From contig NZ_BMII01000010.1 in assembly GCF_014641855.1 (NCBI RefSeq), forward strand, positions 62,001-126,000: 64,000 bases of DNA, given 5' to 3'. This DNA comes from Shewanella inventionis (GTDB lineage: Bacteria; Pseudomonadota; Gammaproteobacteria; Enterobacterales; Shewanellaceae). Position 1 is the first letter of the stretch; every line of letters starts with the position of its first letter. This document shows, piece by piece, positions 16,061 through 25,794 of the stretch. The translations under genes and the position numbers were made by a program. Below the pieces are notes generated by a model. It was not told the DNA's origin. It ran no database searches and was given only the letters and a program-made list of their open reading frames with translations.

Positions 16061-16175
16061 TTTTAAGCCAAAATTGAGAGATATAGTACATTCAAGATAA
16101 CGATACTACCGCAAAAAGCAACATGCAAATGAATTAACGGTGATATCGCAAGGCATCACAACACTGGTAACGATT

Positions 16176-17129
16176 ATGACAAATATGCTAACAAAACAAT
16201 TTGGTAAAAAAGGTTGGACCCCAGAGCGTATTGGCTCACTTAAGGGGAAAACCTATGTGATCACTGGCGCTAACAGCGGCGCAGGCTTTGAGGCATCTCG
16301 CATTTTGCTGAGTAAAGGTGCCAAGGTTGTGATGATGAACCGAAACCCTGATAAGTCAGCAACGGCCATTGAGGCGCTAAAATTGTCTCTAGGCCAGCAC
16401 ATTGATGTAAGCTTTATTCAGGTCGATTTAGGTGAGCTAGGCTCGGTGCGCACTGCGGCAAACGAGTTACTTAACTTAACGCCGTCAATCGATGCGCTGA
16501 TCTGTAATGGCGCCATTGCACAGGTCGCAAAACAACAAATAACCGTTGATGGTTTTGAAAGCCAACTCGGGGTCAATCACTTTGGTCACTTTTTGCTTTG
16601 CGGGCTGTTGTTTGATCGTATCAATGAGTCAAAGGGTCGCATTGTGATGGTGGGTAGCAACGCTTACAAGATGGGCCTTAAGCGCATTAAATTTGAAGAC
16701 CTCAATTTTGACAACAAATACACCGCTTGGGACTCATACGCACAAAGCAAACTGGCACAAATGATGTTTGGTTACGAACTGCAGCGTCGTATAAAAGCGG
16801 CAGGCAAAAACGTAGAGGTACAAGTGTGTCACCCTGGCGCTTCTCGCACAAACTTGCTAAAAGATACTGCCAGTACTTTTAACAAGATTTTATGGGCGGT
16901 GATGTCTCGGGTTATAGCACAATCTGCAGAAAAAGGCGCATGGCCAGAGGTGATGTGTGCAACAGAGCAAGGGCTGCAATCGGCTGCGCTTTATGGCCCA
17001 ACTAAACGCGCCAATACTGTTGGGCCGGTGGATCAAAATAAACTCGATAGCATCGCACTTAATCAAGACATGGCAGCCAAACTGTGGACGCTATCGTTAG
17101 ACAAAACATCACTAAACTGGTTGCTTTAA
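16176..17129 (+). CDS. short-chain dehydrogenase/reductase (SDR)
   Basis: 317 residues, SDR of the retinol-dehydrogenase/WWOX-like branch. NAD(P)-binding TGANSGAGFEASRILL, NGAIAQVAK (NAG-type motif), catalytic YAQSK (Tyr-x-x-x-Lys), and CHPGASRTNLL after it are all visible. Cytoplasmic NAD(P)-dependent oxidoreductase; the substrate is unknown. An in-frame GTG lies 12 codons upstream, but ATG at 16176 gives the usual N-terminus. It is followed 44 bases later by the patatin gene in the same direction, suggesting an operon under the divergent AraC regulator. Confidence 0.87.
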   Translation: MTNMLTKQFGKKGWTPERIGSLKGKTYVITGANSGAGFEASRILLSKGAKVVMMNRNPDKSATAIEALKLSLGQHIDVSFIQVDLGELGSVRTAANELLNLTPSIDALICNGAIAQVAKQQITVDGFESQLGVNHFGHFLLCGLLFDRINESKGRIVMVGSNAYKMGLKRIKFEDLNFDNKYTAWDSYAQSKLAQMMFGYELQRRIKAAGKNVEVQVCHPGASRTNLLKDTASTFNKILWAVMSRVIAQSAEKGAWPEVMCATEQGLQSAALYGPTKRANTVGPVDQNKLDSIALNQDMAAKLWTLSLDKTSLNWLL

Positions 17130-17173
17130 TCTAAAAACGATCGCATAAAGCGCTTGGAGAAAATGATTTGCAC

Positions 17174-18061
17174 ATGTCTTTCAATATGTTTAACACCATA
17201 GTGCTAGCCGTTGTCACTGTGTTTTTAATGGCTTGCGCATCACCTAATGTCTATAACGATCTTAATGCCACTTCACCAAAAATACATACACAGCATAAGC
17301 TGGGCATTGCTTTTGGTGGTGGCGGTGTGCGCGGCTTTATGCATTTAGGGGTGATAAAAGCGTTAGAGGAAGAAGGAATAAAACCCGATGTAGTCAGTGG
17401 CACATCTGCAGGCTCCATCGCCGCCATTTTATACGCATCAGGAATGAGCAATGATGCGATGCAAGCGGCCATTGAAGACATAGAAATATCTGATATTGCT
17501 GATTTTGTGTTGTCGTCAAAGGGGCTAGTTAACGGCAAAAGACTATCCGATTGGGTTAACGCACAAGTCGACTATGACAATCTTGCCGATATGCCGATGC
17601 CCGTTGCGGTTACCGCAACCAACATGACCACACACAAAACGGTGATCATTCGCTCTGGCGATCCAGGCCATGCAGCACAAACTTCATCAACGATCCCGGG
17701 AGTGTTTATTCCGGTTGAGCACAAGGGGGATATTTTGATCGACGGTGGGGTTTTCAGTGTTGTGCCGGTTTATGCTGCAAAAGCATTAGGTGCAAAAAAA
17801 GTGATAGCCATAGACATTTATTGTCACAACCAAACTCAAGGCCAAAGTGAAACATCGGCAACTCAGTTAACCCTCGCCGTATTTAGAATGCAAAGCTGTA
17901 GACTGTCGAAGCAAGAAATAAAGAGCGCAGACATCATAATAGCCCCAACTTATGAACCTAATGGCAGTGCAGCATTTGATGATAAAGCCGCTGCGATTCA
18001 TGCTGGTTACACGGCAACTAAGGCAGTGATACCGCAGATAAAAGCATTACTCTTAAATTAA
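17174..18061 (+). CDS. patatin-like phospholipase lipoprotein
   Basis: About 295 residues with a lipoprotein signal (MSFNMFNTIVLAVVTVFLMAC, lipobox LMAC). The patatin domain covers residues ~42-230: oxyanion loop GGGGVRG, nucleophile motif GTSAG, and the catalytic Asp in DGG. Members are Ser-Asp acyl hydrolases acting on lipids; here it would be anchored to a membrane. A TTG at 17168, nearer to the GGAGA ribosome site, is an alternative start. In line with the SDR gene, probably cotranscribed. A strong hairpin terminator follows at 18135. Confidence 0.88.
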   Translation: MSFNMFNTIVLAVVTVFLMACASPNVYNDLNATSPKIHTQHKLGIAFGGGGVRGFMHLGVIKALEEEGIKPDVVSGTSAGSIAAILYASGMSNDAMQAAIEDIEISDIADFVLSSKGLVNGKRLSDWVNAQVDYDNLADMPMPVAVTATNMTTHKTVIIRSGDPGHAAQTSSTIPGVFIPVEHKGDILIDGGVFSVVPVYAAKALGAKKVIAIDIYCHNQTQGQSETSATQLTLAVFRMQSCRLSKQEIKSADIIIAPTYEPNGSAAFDDKAAAIHAGYTATKAVIPQIKALLLN

Positions 18062-18134
18062 GCGATAACCGTCACAGCTCATTGAGTTGTTAAGTCATTA
18101 GTAAAAGATGCGATAAACCTGAACTCTAGATAAT

Positions 18135-18173
18135 AAAAACGGGATGGCTTTATCAAAGCCCATCCCGTTTTTG
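18135..18173 (+). terminator. rho-independent terminator after patatin gene
   Basis: AAAAACGGGATGGCTTT-ATC-AAAGCCCATCCCG followed by TTTTT. The long stem reads in both directions; downstream on the minus strand is an amidase pseudogene. Confidence 0.85.
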
Positions 18174-18214
18174 TATCAATGCTAAGAGTTTAATTTAGCA
18201 CTTAACTTTAATGC

Positions 18215-18540
18215 TTATTGACCAATCTCTGGTGTGCGAGGTGGAATAATGCGCTTGTTGTCATCATAAGCTCGGCCTGCAAATGTTAACCCAACAGGCA
18301 TGCCAATATCAGCTGAAGCGGGATTGACGTGCGCATCTGCGGTGCCAACATCTGCAACGGCAGGGAACAACACGGCATCGAGTTTGAGCTCGTCCATCCA
18401 GTCTTCTAGATCCAACTTGCGGGTTTTTCTAAACAGCGTAAACCATCGGGTACACTGTCGATTTGGTTATAAGGTTTAAGTCCTCTTTTGGCCATGTTGA
18501 CGTATTCATCCATGCCAGCAGCTAAATCACCTATGGTGCT
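18215..18540 (-). pseudogene. amidase remnant (frameshifted and internally deleted)
   Basis: Reading the minus strand, one frame gives STIGDLAAGMDEYVNMAKRG then LKPYNQIDSVPDGLR. After a one-base loss near 18421 the neighbouring frame continues RKLDLEDWMDELKLDAVLFP and ...HVNPASAD. This is the C-terminal region of amidase-signature enzymes as I recall the family. After NPASAD the sequence jumps to IGMPVGLTFAGRAYDDN, so a segment of roughly 30-35 residues is missing. The final residues (KRIIPPRTPEIGQ) are unlike a normal end. The N-terminal two thirds, including the catalytic Ser-Ser-Lys region, are absent. It cannot encode an active enzyme. Confidence 0.75.
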
Positions 18541-18679
18541 CTGGACGTAAACCTGGAACGATCCATAAAAAGCTGCAAAACCTTAGGGAGAATGGAAAGC
18601 GATTAATCCTACCGAAAAAAGAAAGCGAAAACCATTTCCAAGACAACTGCTGTATAAAGCACCACGCTCCCCCCCCATA

Positions 18680-18712
18680 AAAAGAGCCGCTCACTGTTAA
18701 GCGAGCGGCATT
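18680..18712 (-). terminator. terminator downstream of GlyGly-CTERM protein gene
   Basis: Minus-strand hairpin GCCGCTC ... GAGCGGC followed by TCTTTTT, 51 bases after the stop codon of the 18763-21852 gene. Confidence 0.75.
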
Positions 18713-18762
18713 ACTTTGTCGAAGGAGGCTTACGCTAACCATTAAATCAATCTAATGATTCG

Positions 18763-21700
18763 TTAGTTTTTGCTTATGCGGGTTAATAGCCCAAGTCCAA
18801 AGACACCCAATAGCAACTCAAGTAACCCTACGCTACCACCGCTGCTACTACCAGATGTGGTAGTCGCTGTAGAAGTCAGTACCCCAACCGTGACTGGGTC
18901 GACAATAGTTCCATTAGCTTCGCCATCTTCATCAAGCTCTCCCCCATCTGTAATACTCACTTGTATCAAGTTATCACCAATGAGCTGCCAGTCTGCTTCA
19001 TCAACTTCAACCGTACTGCCATCTGCTTTTACTTTAAGCAGCACAATATCTGTCGGTAATGCACTGCCAAAATTAATGGTTACGGCAATCGTACTCCCCT
19101 CAACAAGGCCTGTGACGTTGTAGCTAAATTGCGGCATAGGATAAGTATAATCGGTCCCTGTTGCTGTTGTTGAAGACACCACAAGGCCGGTGACACTACC
19201 CTGGTCAACCGTAATAGGCTGGCTATAGTTGTAAATGTAGGTGCCATCATCAAGTAACGTCATAGGAGCGCCTGCATCTTCAAGGTCAGCTTCAGCACGA
19301 TACCTCACCACGGTATCTTGATAACCAGCTTCATCTGTTGAAGTTTCCATCCATACCGCATACAAATTATCACCGTTAGGCTTCATTCTAAGTTGTGATT
19401 CAAAGTCTGGTTCGCCTTCTGGATCTAATGGCACGGTAATATTGGCAGATAACAATTTAAGTGGTTCGTAAGTGCGGCCGCCATCTCTGGTTTTGGTGAC
19501 AAACACATCAAGCTCAGTACCCGTACCAATATGCGCTAAGGTATTTTTGATAGAACCCCAAGCAACAATAAAGGCATTAGGATCTTGGCAATTATCCCCA
19601 TCAGGATCATTAACAACATCGCATGCAGAGGTACTATTAGGCGCCCCCACAATACGTGGTTCTTTAATGTCTACTTCTAATTCAGGTAGATAGTTAGTCA
19701 AGTTTTGGGTACCTGTCCAGGTATGGCCTCCGTCATAGCTACGACGTGTAAAGAAGTTGTAGTTATCTTCGGTTGTGTACTTGGCCAGTGCCCAGTCTGA
19801 TGTGTAACTGTAACCAAATAGAATGATATCACCGTTGATCGCACCACGATGTGCTCGGGCGTCTTCAAGATTATTATTCTCAGTTGTGATGGTTAAGGCT
19901 TCAATGGTCTTAGTTGAGTCATCTGTGGTGACTTCTGCAAATGCATTAGTACTTAAGTTAATGGCACCTGGGTTGCTAATACGATCTGACAGTGTGATAG
20001 GGGGAATGTGGTCTCTATCAGCATCAGTTAAAAAGTAATTACAACCACCCGCTTCTTCATAGGTGACATCTAAAACCGCATCACCGTCGGCAACCTCAAC
20101 AACATTACCTATACCGTCTACATAACCACCAACACCATCAGGATAAACAACAGTTCCAGTCGATGTCAGTACATAACGGGTAAAGGTTGTAAAGCTGGTA
20201 TCGACAGCAGGGGTAAAATCAAACGGGGTTAAACCTGTGTTAGTGGCATCCTCTCCCACTACGCCAATGCGGCCCATGATGTCAGAAGGGCCACCCTGGT
20301 CATACGCCCCTTCTTTCCAGAAAACCATCAACTTGGTACCACTTTGATTAATGGTTTCATCCATGCCTGCAACTTGATTGTAAAAGAAGCGTACGCGTCG
20401 AGCATTTTCTGTAGGATTACTCAGCACACATCCTATACGTGCAGGGTCTTCCCAATCAGGAGACTGATAAACATCACTGACGACGCCTTCAGTATCTGAA
20501 TAGGATACTTGTACATCTTCACCATTGTAAACGGTGTCATCATCGGTAAAGTTGCCTTTAGCACCAGGTTGATTCTGGTTTTGAGAATTCCCCGTTGAAC
20601 TGCCACCTTTTTGCAAACCTGAGCTAAAAGCGACATTAATATAACTTGCGGGTGGTTGGTCAAACGTAAAGCGGTGATAACGTATAACCTTACCAAAATC
20701 AACACCTTCACCGCCACCTTTGGTTTCTTCATAGGCAATAATCGTCACAGGTTTTTCACCAGGTACTTGCACCAAACCTAAATTGGCACGTGATGCACCT
20801 TCTTTACCGGTTTCGACAAGTAATGGCTGAGTATCTAAACAATCTGATGAGGCCGCACAGATTGGGTCAAGGTAGCCCGTTAGCTCTGTAACAACGTCAT
20901 CCCCTTCACGCTTTTTGAATGTTTTAAAGTTGTTGGTCACACGAGACACATTGGCCGCAAATGAAATATCAGCAAGCGCGGGCGCTTTCATGTCCTCAAT
21001 ATAGGTGTACCAAATATCGGTACATTTATTGACATTTGCCCCACTGGCACCATCACCGGGACCATCGGCATCTCCTGTTTTTAAGCCTTCAGGATCTTCT
21101 TGCCAGGAAACATTCCACGCCACTTTAGCCCCGTCACTGTAAGTGGTTGCATGCGGTGTATTTTGCTTAGCATCACGTTCACCAAAGCTCAATTGTTCCC
21201 GTTTCCATGTCCCACCAGTAGGATTACTGTCAGCATCAACAGCACTAGGGTTTTTAGTATAGGCAATGTATGTACAACTAAAAGGAAGCTGCCTTCCCTC
21301 ACGATCAATATAAGTAGAAGCACCCTGATGATAATTATAATCAGGTATATCATCGTTAATACTTGCATCATCCGTACCTATTGCTGGGCAGTATTTATCA
21401 TCCCATGTCACAGCGACATAACCACTCGCGGCAAAGATACTCGGTTTACCAGAGTCACCGTAAAAGTCAGCGAGAGAAACCCCACCATTACCATCAGTTA
21501 CCCAATAGCTTTGCTTTGATATTTTGCGTGCCGTATCAGAAATGTTGACCGCTTGTCCCCAGGTCGCACCGTCATCTTTTGATACACGTATAAAAATATC
21601 CTGCGCAGGGTGCTCTTTTTGCGCTTTAACGTCATAAACAGTCTGATTTTGACTATTTCCATAAGCATAGGTACTGACTAAATCACCGTTGGGCAAACGG

Positions 21701-21852
21701 ATTATTTTACCTTTAGACGCTAAATCTTCTGTGAGTACCCCACCGTCATCATGAGGAGATATAGCCGTGACATCACTTGCTAAGGCAATTGAACACGTTG
21801 CTGTTGAAAAGTAAGCGGCGGCCATACAATAGAGTAGTTTTTTAAATTTCAT
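18763..21852 (-). CDS. large surface protein with GlyGly-CTERM (choice-of-anchor O type)
   Basis: 1029 residues. It has a signal peptide (~MKFKKLLYCMAAAYFSTATC...ALA) and a C-terminal sorting tag: SSGGSVGLLELLLGVFGLGL followed by a basic end (TRISKN), the GlyGly-CTERM pattern processed by rhombosortase. The body has BNR/sialidase-type Asp-box motifs (SKDDGATWGQ, SYDGGHTWTG, TKTRDGGRTYEP) and many Asp/Gly-rich loops, consistent with a beta-propeller. I believe it belongs to the choice-of-anchor O family, of unknown function. Transcription probably starts from the sigma-54 promoter at 21944-21959, 92 bases upstream, driven by the divergent activator. Confidence 0.85.
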   Translation of the reverse strand: MKFKKLLYCMAAAYFSTATCSIALASDVTAISPHDDGGVLTEDLASKGKIIRLPNGDLVSTYAYGNSQNQTVYDVKAQKEHPAQDIFIRVSKDDGATWGQAVNISDTARKISKQSYWVTDGNGGVSLADFYGDSGKPSIFAASGYVAVTWDDKYCPAIGTDDASINDDIPDYNYHQGASTYIDREGRQLPFSCTYIAYTKNPSAVDADSNPTGGTWKREQLSFGERDAKQNTPHATTYSDGAKVAWNVSWQEDPEGLKTGDADGPGDGASGANVNKCTDIWYTYIEDMKAPALADISFAANVSRVTNNFKTFKKREGDDVVTELTGYLDPICAASSDCLDTQPLLVETGKEGASRANLGLVQVPGEKPVTIIAYEETKGGGEGVDFGKVIRYHRFTFDQPPASYINVAFSSGLQKGGSSTGNSQNQNQPGAKGNFTDDDTVYNGEDVQVSYSDTEGVVSDVYQSPDWEDPARIGCVLSNPTENARRVRFFYNQVAGMDETINQSGTKLMVFWKEGAYDQGGPSDIMGRIGVVGEDATNTGLTPFDFTPAVDTSFTTFTRYVLTSTGTVVYPDGVGGYVDGIGNVVEVADGDAVLDVTYEEAGGCNYFLTDADRDHIPPITLSDRISNPGAINLSTNAFAEVTTDDSTKTIEALTITTENNNLEDARAHRGAINGDIILFGYSYTSDWALAKYTTEDNYNFFTRRSYDGGHTWTGTQNLTNYLPELEVDIKEPRIVGAPNSTSACDVVNDPDGDNCQDPNAFIVAWGSIKNTLAHIGTGTELDVFVTKTRDGGRTYEPLKLLSANITVPLDPEGEPDFESQLRMKPNGDNLYAVWMETSTDEAGYQDTVVRYRAEADLEDAGAPMTLLDDGTYIYNYSQPITVDQGSVTGLVVSSTTATGTDYTYPMPQFSYNVTGLVEGSTIAVTINFGSALPTDIVLLKVKADGSTVEVDEADWQLIGDNLIQVSITDGGELDEDGEANGTIVDPVTVGVLTSTATTTSGSSSGGSVGLLELLLGVFGLGLLTRISKN

Positions 21853-21943
21853 AATAAAATTTCCTTATTGTCATTATTCAATGAAAAATCTTATTGTTAA
21901 TTTCCTATCATCAAATCCCAAATGAATTGGATAATTTATATAC

Positions 21944-21959
21944 AGCAATGACCGCGCCA
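21944..21959 (-). promoter_or_regulatory. sigma-54 (-24/-12) promoter of the surface protein gene
   Basis: Minus-strand TGGCGCGGTCATTGCT: GG and GC separated by exactly 10 bases, one mismatch to TGGCAC and a perfect TTGCT at -12. The divergent gene encodes a sigma-54 activator. Confidence 0.75.
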
Positions 21960-22053
21960 TAATGATAGCCGCACAAAAAATTTTCGATAAACACTGATAA
22001 ATATCAAGTTTATGTGTTTGATTGATATACATAGTTTTTGTTTTTGTTAACAT

Positions 22054-22073
22054 AATTGTCATAAGTGACAATT
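22054..22073. promoter_or_regulatory. perfect palindrome, candidate activator-binding site
   Basis: AATTGTCA-TAAG-TGACAATT, 8-bp arms and a 4-base centre. It lies ~95 bases upstream of the sigma-54 promoter (the right distance for an enhancer) and 25 bases before the regulator's start codon, so it could also mediate autorepression. Confidence 0.65.
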
Positions 22074-22097
22074 TTGTTGACAAAAATGGAGTCAGTT

Positions 22098-23393
22098 ATG
22101 CAGATTAGCCAAAACCAAGGCAATGAAGATTTTGCCATTATGCTAAATGCTTATGATTGCCCAGCAATATTGGTCACACCGCAATACCAAATATTGGCAA
22201 CGAATAAACACTATCTTGAAAGTTACGGGGCAATCGATCAAAGCCAAGCAGCTTATTGTTTCAAGGTGTCACATTCTAATGATGTCCCTTGTGAGCAAGC
22301 AGGACAGGCCTGTCCTTTATTTGCCGCGTGTGCTTCTGGCAAAAAAGAACGTGCACTGCATATTCACCACTCTCCCCGCGGTAAAGAGCATATCGACATT
22401 GAAATTCTGCCTATTTTAGACCACAAAGGTGAGGTCAAATATTGTGTTGAATTGTTAAAATCAGTCACCCAGACCAACCCTAAAATTGGCAATAATGAAA
22501 TGGTGGGTGCCAGCCCTGCATTTAATCAATTGGTTGAAAACATTACTCGCGTGGCACCGACAGATGCATCGGTGCTATTAGTGGGAGAAACCGGAAGCGG
22601 TAAAGAAATCGCGGCTGCAGCTGTGCATCTCGCCAGTAATAGAAAAGAGCATCCTATGGTGATACTAGAATGCTCAGGGCTGACTGAACCATTATTTGAA
22701 AGTGAGTTATTTGGCCACATAAAAGGTGCTTTTACTGGCGCACTGTACAATAAACAAGGCCTAGTTGAAGTGGCACACGGCGGAACATTGTTTTTAGATG
22801 AAATTGGCGACGTGCCTTATGAATTACAAATCAAATTATTACGACTTATTGAAACCGGCACATATCGCCCCGTAGGTAGTAGAGAAACCAAGCGGTCAGA
22901 CTTCAGACTCATTTGCGCAACAAACCAAGATATTATTAGCATGGTAGAACGGGGCGAATTTAGGCGAGACTTATACTATCGTATCAACGTATTTCCGATT
23001 CATATCCCCTCTTTAAAGGAGCGAAAACAAGATATTCCACTGTTAACAAAAACTCTTCTTCAACGAATTGATCAAAGCGGTCAATATAGCGTGACAGATT
23101 GCGCCATCGACTTGCTCAAAAAGCATAACTTTATGGGCAATATTAGGGAGCTACGTAATATTTTGTCACGGGCATTAGTGTTATCAAACACGCCAAGAAT
23201 TGATCGGCATGTGATTAAAACCTGCCTTGAGATAGATCGTGAAATTAGTGGGGATTCAGGTTCGGCAACAGACTTGAAAAACAATGAGCTTAACTACCTA
23301 AGGCGACTTATTGACAGTGTCGATGGCGATAAAGATAAAGCCGCTGCACTGGCCGGTATTAGCACTCGCTCATTATACCGGAAGTTACAATAA
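22098..23393 (+). CDS. sigma-54-dependent transcriptional activator
   Basis: 431 residues. The N-terminal PAS-like sensor (~1-125) has an unusual cysteine-rich stretch (YCFKVSHSNDVPCEQAGQAC, PLFAAC), possibly binding a metal or sensing redox state. The AAA+ domain has Walker A GETGSGKE, the sigma-54-contact loop GAFTGA, and Walker B GGTLFLDEIGD. The C-terminus is a Fis-type helix-turn-helix (DKAAALAGISTRSLYRKLQ). I chose the ATG at 22098, preceded by GGAG; two in-frame starts lie upstream, one (GTG 22065) inside the palindrome. The divergent target is the 1029-residue surface protein with a sigma-54 promoter. Confidence 0.9.
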   Translation: MQISQNQGNEDFAIMLNAYDCPAILVTPQYQILATNKHYLESYGAIDQSQAAYCFKVSHSNDVPCEQAGQACPLFAACASGKKERALHIHHSPRGKEHIDIEILPILDHKGEVKYCVELLKSVTQTNPKIGNNEMVGASPAFNQLVENITRVAPTDASVLLVGETGSGKEIAAAAVHLASNRKEHPMVILECSGLTEPLFESELFGHIKGAFTGALYNKQGLVEVAHGGTLFLDEIGDVPYELQIKLLRLIETGTYRPVGSRETKRSDFRLICATNQDIISMVERGEFRRDLYYRINVFPIHIPSLKERKQDIPLLTKTLLQRIDQSGQYSVTDCAIDLLKKHNFMGNIRELRNILSRALVLSNTPRIDRHVIKTCLEIDREISGDSGSATDLKNNELNYLRRLIDSVDGDKDKAAALAGISTRSLYRKLQ

Positions 23394-23410
23394 ACTCATG
23401 CAAAAAGCAC

Positions 23411-23435
23411 AAAACAGGCCTCTTAGGCCTGTTTT
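23411..23435. terminator. bidirectional terminator
   Basis: AAAACAGGCCT-CTT-AGGCCTGTTTT, a perfect 11-bp stem with A/T tails on both sides, serving the converging regulator gene and the NAD(P)-binding protein gene. Confidence 0.9.
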
Positions 23436-23449
23436 GATTAAGCATCCAC

Positions 23450-24088
23450 TTAGTAAGCAACACTTATACGTTGGTTAATATGCTTGGCATTTTCGGCTTC
23501 ATCAACCATGGCTTTAGCAAAGTCCACAACGGAAACGCGGCTTTGACCCGCGGCATCGGTAAAGAATTCATCACCGCCTAAACGATATGGAGCTTCAGAC
23601 TCACCCGGGAAAATCATTGCTGCTGGGCTAACAAAGGTCCAGCTTATCGCAGACTTGGTTGCACGAAATGCAGCTAATGCTTCACCTTGCGCAATGGCTT
23701 CAGCCTTGTATTCCTCAGGAAACTCAGGTGTTGATACCAACGTCACCCCTGGTGCCACTTCTAGGCTACCTGCTCCACCAACCCACAATAAACGTGGCGA
23801 GCCTGCTTGCGGTAAATATTGCAATAACTGCGCTGCAGTTTGAGCTACAACGTCATGATTTTGTGCTGCACGGCCACTGACCGAGGCGATGACCACATCA
23901 ACATCAGCAAAAGCAGTTGCAACGTTTTGTGCTGTCATTTGAGTAATATCAAGGGTTCGCACGTTAATATCTTGGATCACTTTGCTGGCGTCACGAACAA
24001 CGGCAACCACGTCATGACCACGACCAATCGCTTCCCGGGTAATTGTGCCACCAATCCAACCTGTTGCGCCTAATACTGCTAGTTTCAT
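23450..24088 (-). CDS. NAD(P)-binding epimerase-like protein
   Basis: 212 residues with an N-terminal dinucleotide-binding motif MKLAVLGATGWIGGTITREA and later LLWVGGAGSLEVAPG and ISWTFVSPAAMIFPGE. This matches the atypical SDR NAD(P)H-binding (NmrA/YwnB-like) proteins. Such proteins are redox sensors or flavin/quinone reductases of uncertain substrate. Start at 24088 is the family-typical MKLAVLGATG; longer upstream extensions have no ribosome site. It is convergent with the sigma-54 activator. Confidence 0.82.
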   Translation of the reverse strand: MKLAVLGATGWIGGTITREAIGRGHDVVAVVRDASKVIQDINVRTLDITQMTAQNVATAFADVDVVIASVSGRAAQNHDVVAQTAAQLLQYLPQAGSPRLLWVGGAGSLEVAPGVTLVSTPEFPEEYKAEAIAQGEALAAFRATKSAISWTFVSPAAMIFPGESEAPYRLGGDEFFTDAAGQSRVSVVDFAKAMVDEAENAKHINQRISVAY

Positions 24089-24279
24089 GTTTTGTCTCAC
24101 TCTATTAATTAACGATGGAGCCAGTTTATAAGCAATCATTAACGAGATAAATAACACCTATTGCGCATGATTGTTTCAAATAGAGACACAAACAAAACTA
24201 TATTTGCCCACCTAAAAGCAATCTAAACCCCGAGTTAACACGTATCTCATTACTCATTCAGCATGAGATTTTTGCCACC

Positions 24280-25794
24280 ATGGCCGACACGACCAAACAA
24301 GCTATTAATATCGTCTGGTTTAAACGCGACTTGCGTTTGTCTGATCATCAGCCGCTTGTCGATGCGTTTAATCATGATTTACCCTGTTTGCTGATTTATA
24401 CCTTTGAGCCATTTATGTTAGCCGACGCCCATTACAACGAACGCCATTGGCGTTTTGTGTGGCAGTCATTGCAGGATATGAATCAACAGCTAAATCGATT
24501 TAAAGGCCAGATCTACATCTTTGACCTGCCGATCATCGACCTGCTGCAAGCGTTGCATCAACAGTTTGAAATAAAAAATATTTATAGTCATCAAGAGATA
24601 GGTTTGCACAACAGTTTTGAGCGCGATAAAGCTGTAGCACACTGGTGTAATCAACAACATATTCATTGGCAACAATCACCCACTGGCGCCGTGGTTCGGG
24701 GGCGTAAACATCGCATTGCCTGGGATCAACATTGGCAACAAGTCATGAACAGCCCTATTGCGATCCCTCAATGGCAGCAATGCCAGATACAAACACTCAA
24801 TCACTATCAAGCTCCCACGCTTGATGATGCCATCATAACCGCCAATGACCAGTTTCAATCTGGAGGACCTAAGGCGGCCAGAGCAATACTGAGCAGTTTT
24901 TTGACTCACAGAGGTAAAAACTACCAGCGCAGCATTTCTAGCCCGAGCTTAAGCCGTACTCATTGCTCACGCTTATCGCCGTATTTAGCTTGGGGAAACA
25001 TCAGTTTAAAGCAGGTATATCAAGCCACATTAACACGCTACAACGAGGCTAAAAATACAAACAAGGCGTGGAGAAAACCCTTACTCGCCATGATGTCGCG
25101 CCTGCACTGGCATTGTCATTTTATGCAAAAATTTGAAAGCCAATGCAGTATGGAATTTACCCCAGTAAATCCTGGATATCTTGATTATCCCTATCGCACA
25201 GATAGCCAAGTACAACAGGATCTTCAGCGCTGGGCAGAAGGTCAAACCGGCATTCCGATTATTGATGCCTGCATGCGTTGTTTACGCCAAACTGGCTACA
25301 TTAACTTTAGAATGCGCGCCATGTTGATTAGTTTTGTGACCCACCATCTTAATATTGCTTGGCAACATGCAAGCTTACCTTTGGCTAATTATTTTCTCGA
25401 TTTTGAGCCAGGTATTCACTACCCACAACTGCAAATGCAGGCTTCTGTCACAGGCATTAACACCATCAGGCTGTATAACCCCATTAAACAATCACAGGAT
25501 CAGGACCCTAACGGTGAGTTTATTCGTCAGTGGTGCCCCGAGCTTAACAATTTACCCAATGACTATATCCACCAGCCATGGTTACAGCCGCCCATGGAGG
25601 CGATTTTTAACGACATAGTTTTAGGCCGTGACTACCCCGAACCTATGATTGATTTAACTGTGGCATCACAAGTTGCCCGCGATCGCTTATGGTCATATCG
25701 TGAACAACCACAAGTTAAACAATATATTGCGGCAGTGTTAAATCGCCATGTGCGCCCCAAAGCCAAACGCACGAGCCATCGCCATGACACATAA
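24280..25794 (+). CDS. cryptochrome/photolyase family protein (FAD-binding)
   Basis: 504 residues. The N-terminal photolyase alpha/beta domain is [20 protein letters not shown]. The C-terminal helical FAD domain contains [60 protein letters not shown] and HQPW. It uses blue light to repair pyrimidine dimers or to signal; which of these cannot be decided from sequence alone. It overlaps the DUF2256 gene by 11 bases and is followed by an unrelated-type photolyase at 25934, forming a light-response cluster. Confidence 0.88.
   Translation: MADTTKQAINIVWFKRDLRLSDHQPLVDAFNHDLPCLLIYTFEPFMLADAHYNERHWRFVWQSLQDMNQQLNRFKGQIYIFDLPIIDLLQALHQQFEIKNIYSHQEIGLHNSFERDKAVAHWCNQQHIHWQQSPTGAVVRGRKHRIAWDQHWQQVMNSPIAIPQWQQCQIQTLNHYQAPTLDDAIITANDQFQSGGPKAARAILSSFLTHRGKNYQRSISSPSLSRTHCSRLSPYLAWGNISLKQVYQATLTRYNEAKNTNKAWRKPLLAMMSRLHWHCHFMQKFESQCSMEFTPVNPGYLDYPYRTDSQVQQDLQRWAEGQTGIPIIDACMRCLRQTGYINFRMRAMLISFVTHHLNIAWQHASLPLANYFLDFEPGIHYPQLQMQASVTGINTIRLYNPIKQSQDQDPNGEFIRQWCPELNNLPNDYIHQPWLQPPMEAIFNDIVLGRDYPEPMIDLTVASQVARDRLWSYREQPQVKQYIAAVLNRHVRPKAKRTSHRHDT

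Noticed and set aside
16140..16175. extended SDR start at a GTG
   Set aside because: The extra 12 residues are not typical of the family and the later ATG fits better.
21100..21519. 139-residue plus-strand open frame
   Set aside because: It is the antisense frame of the large surface protein and has no ribosome site or known domain.
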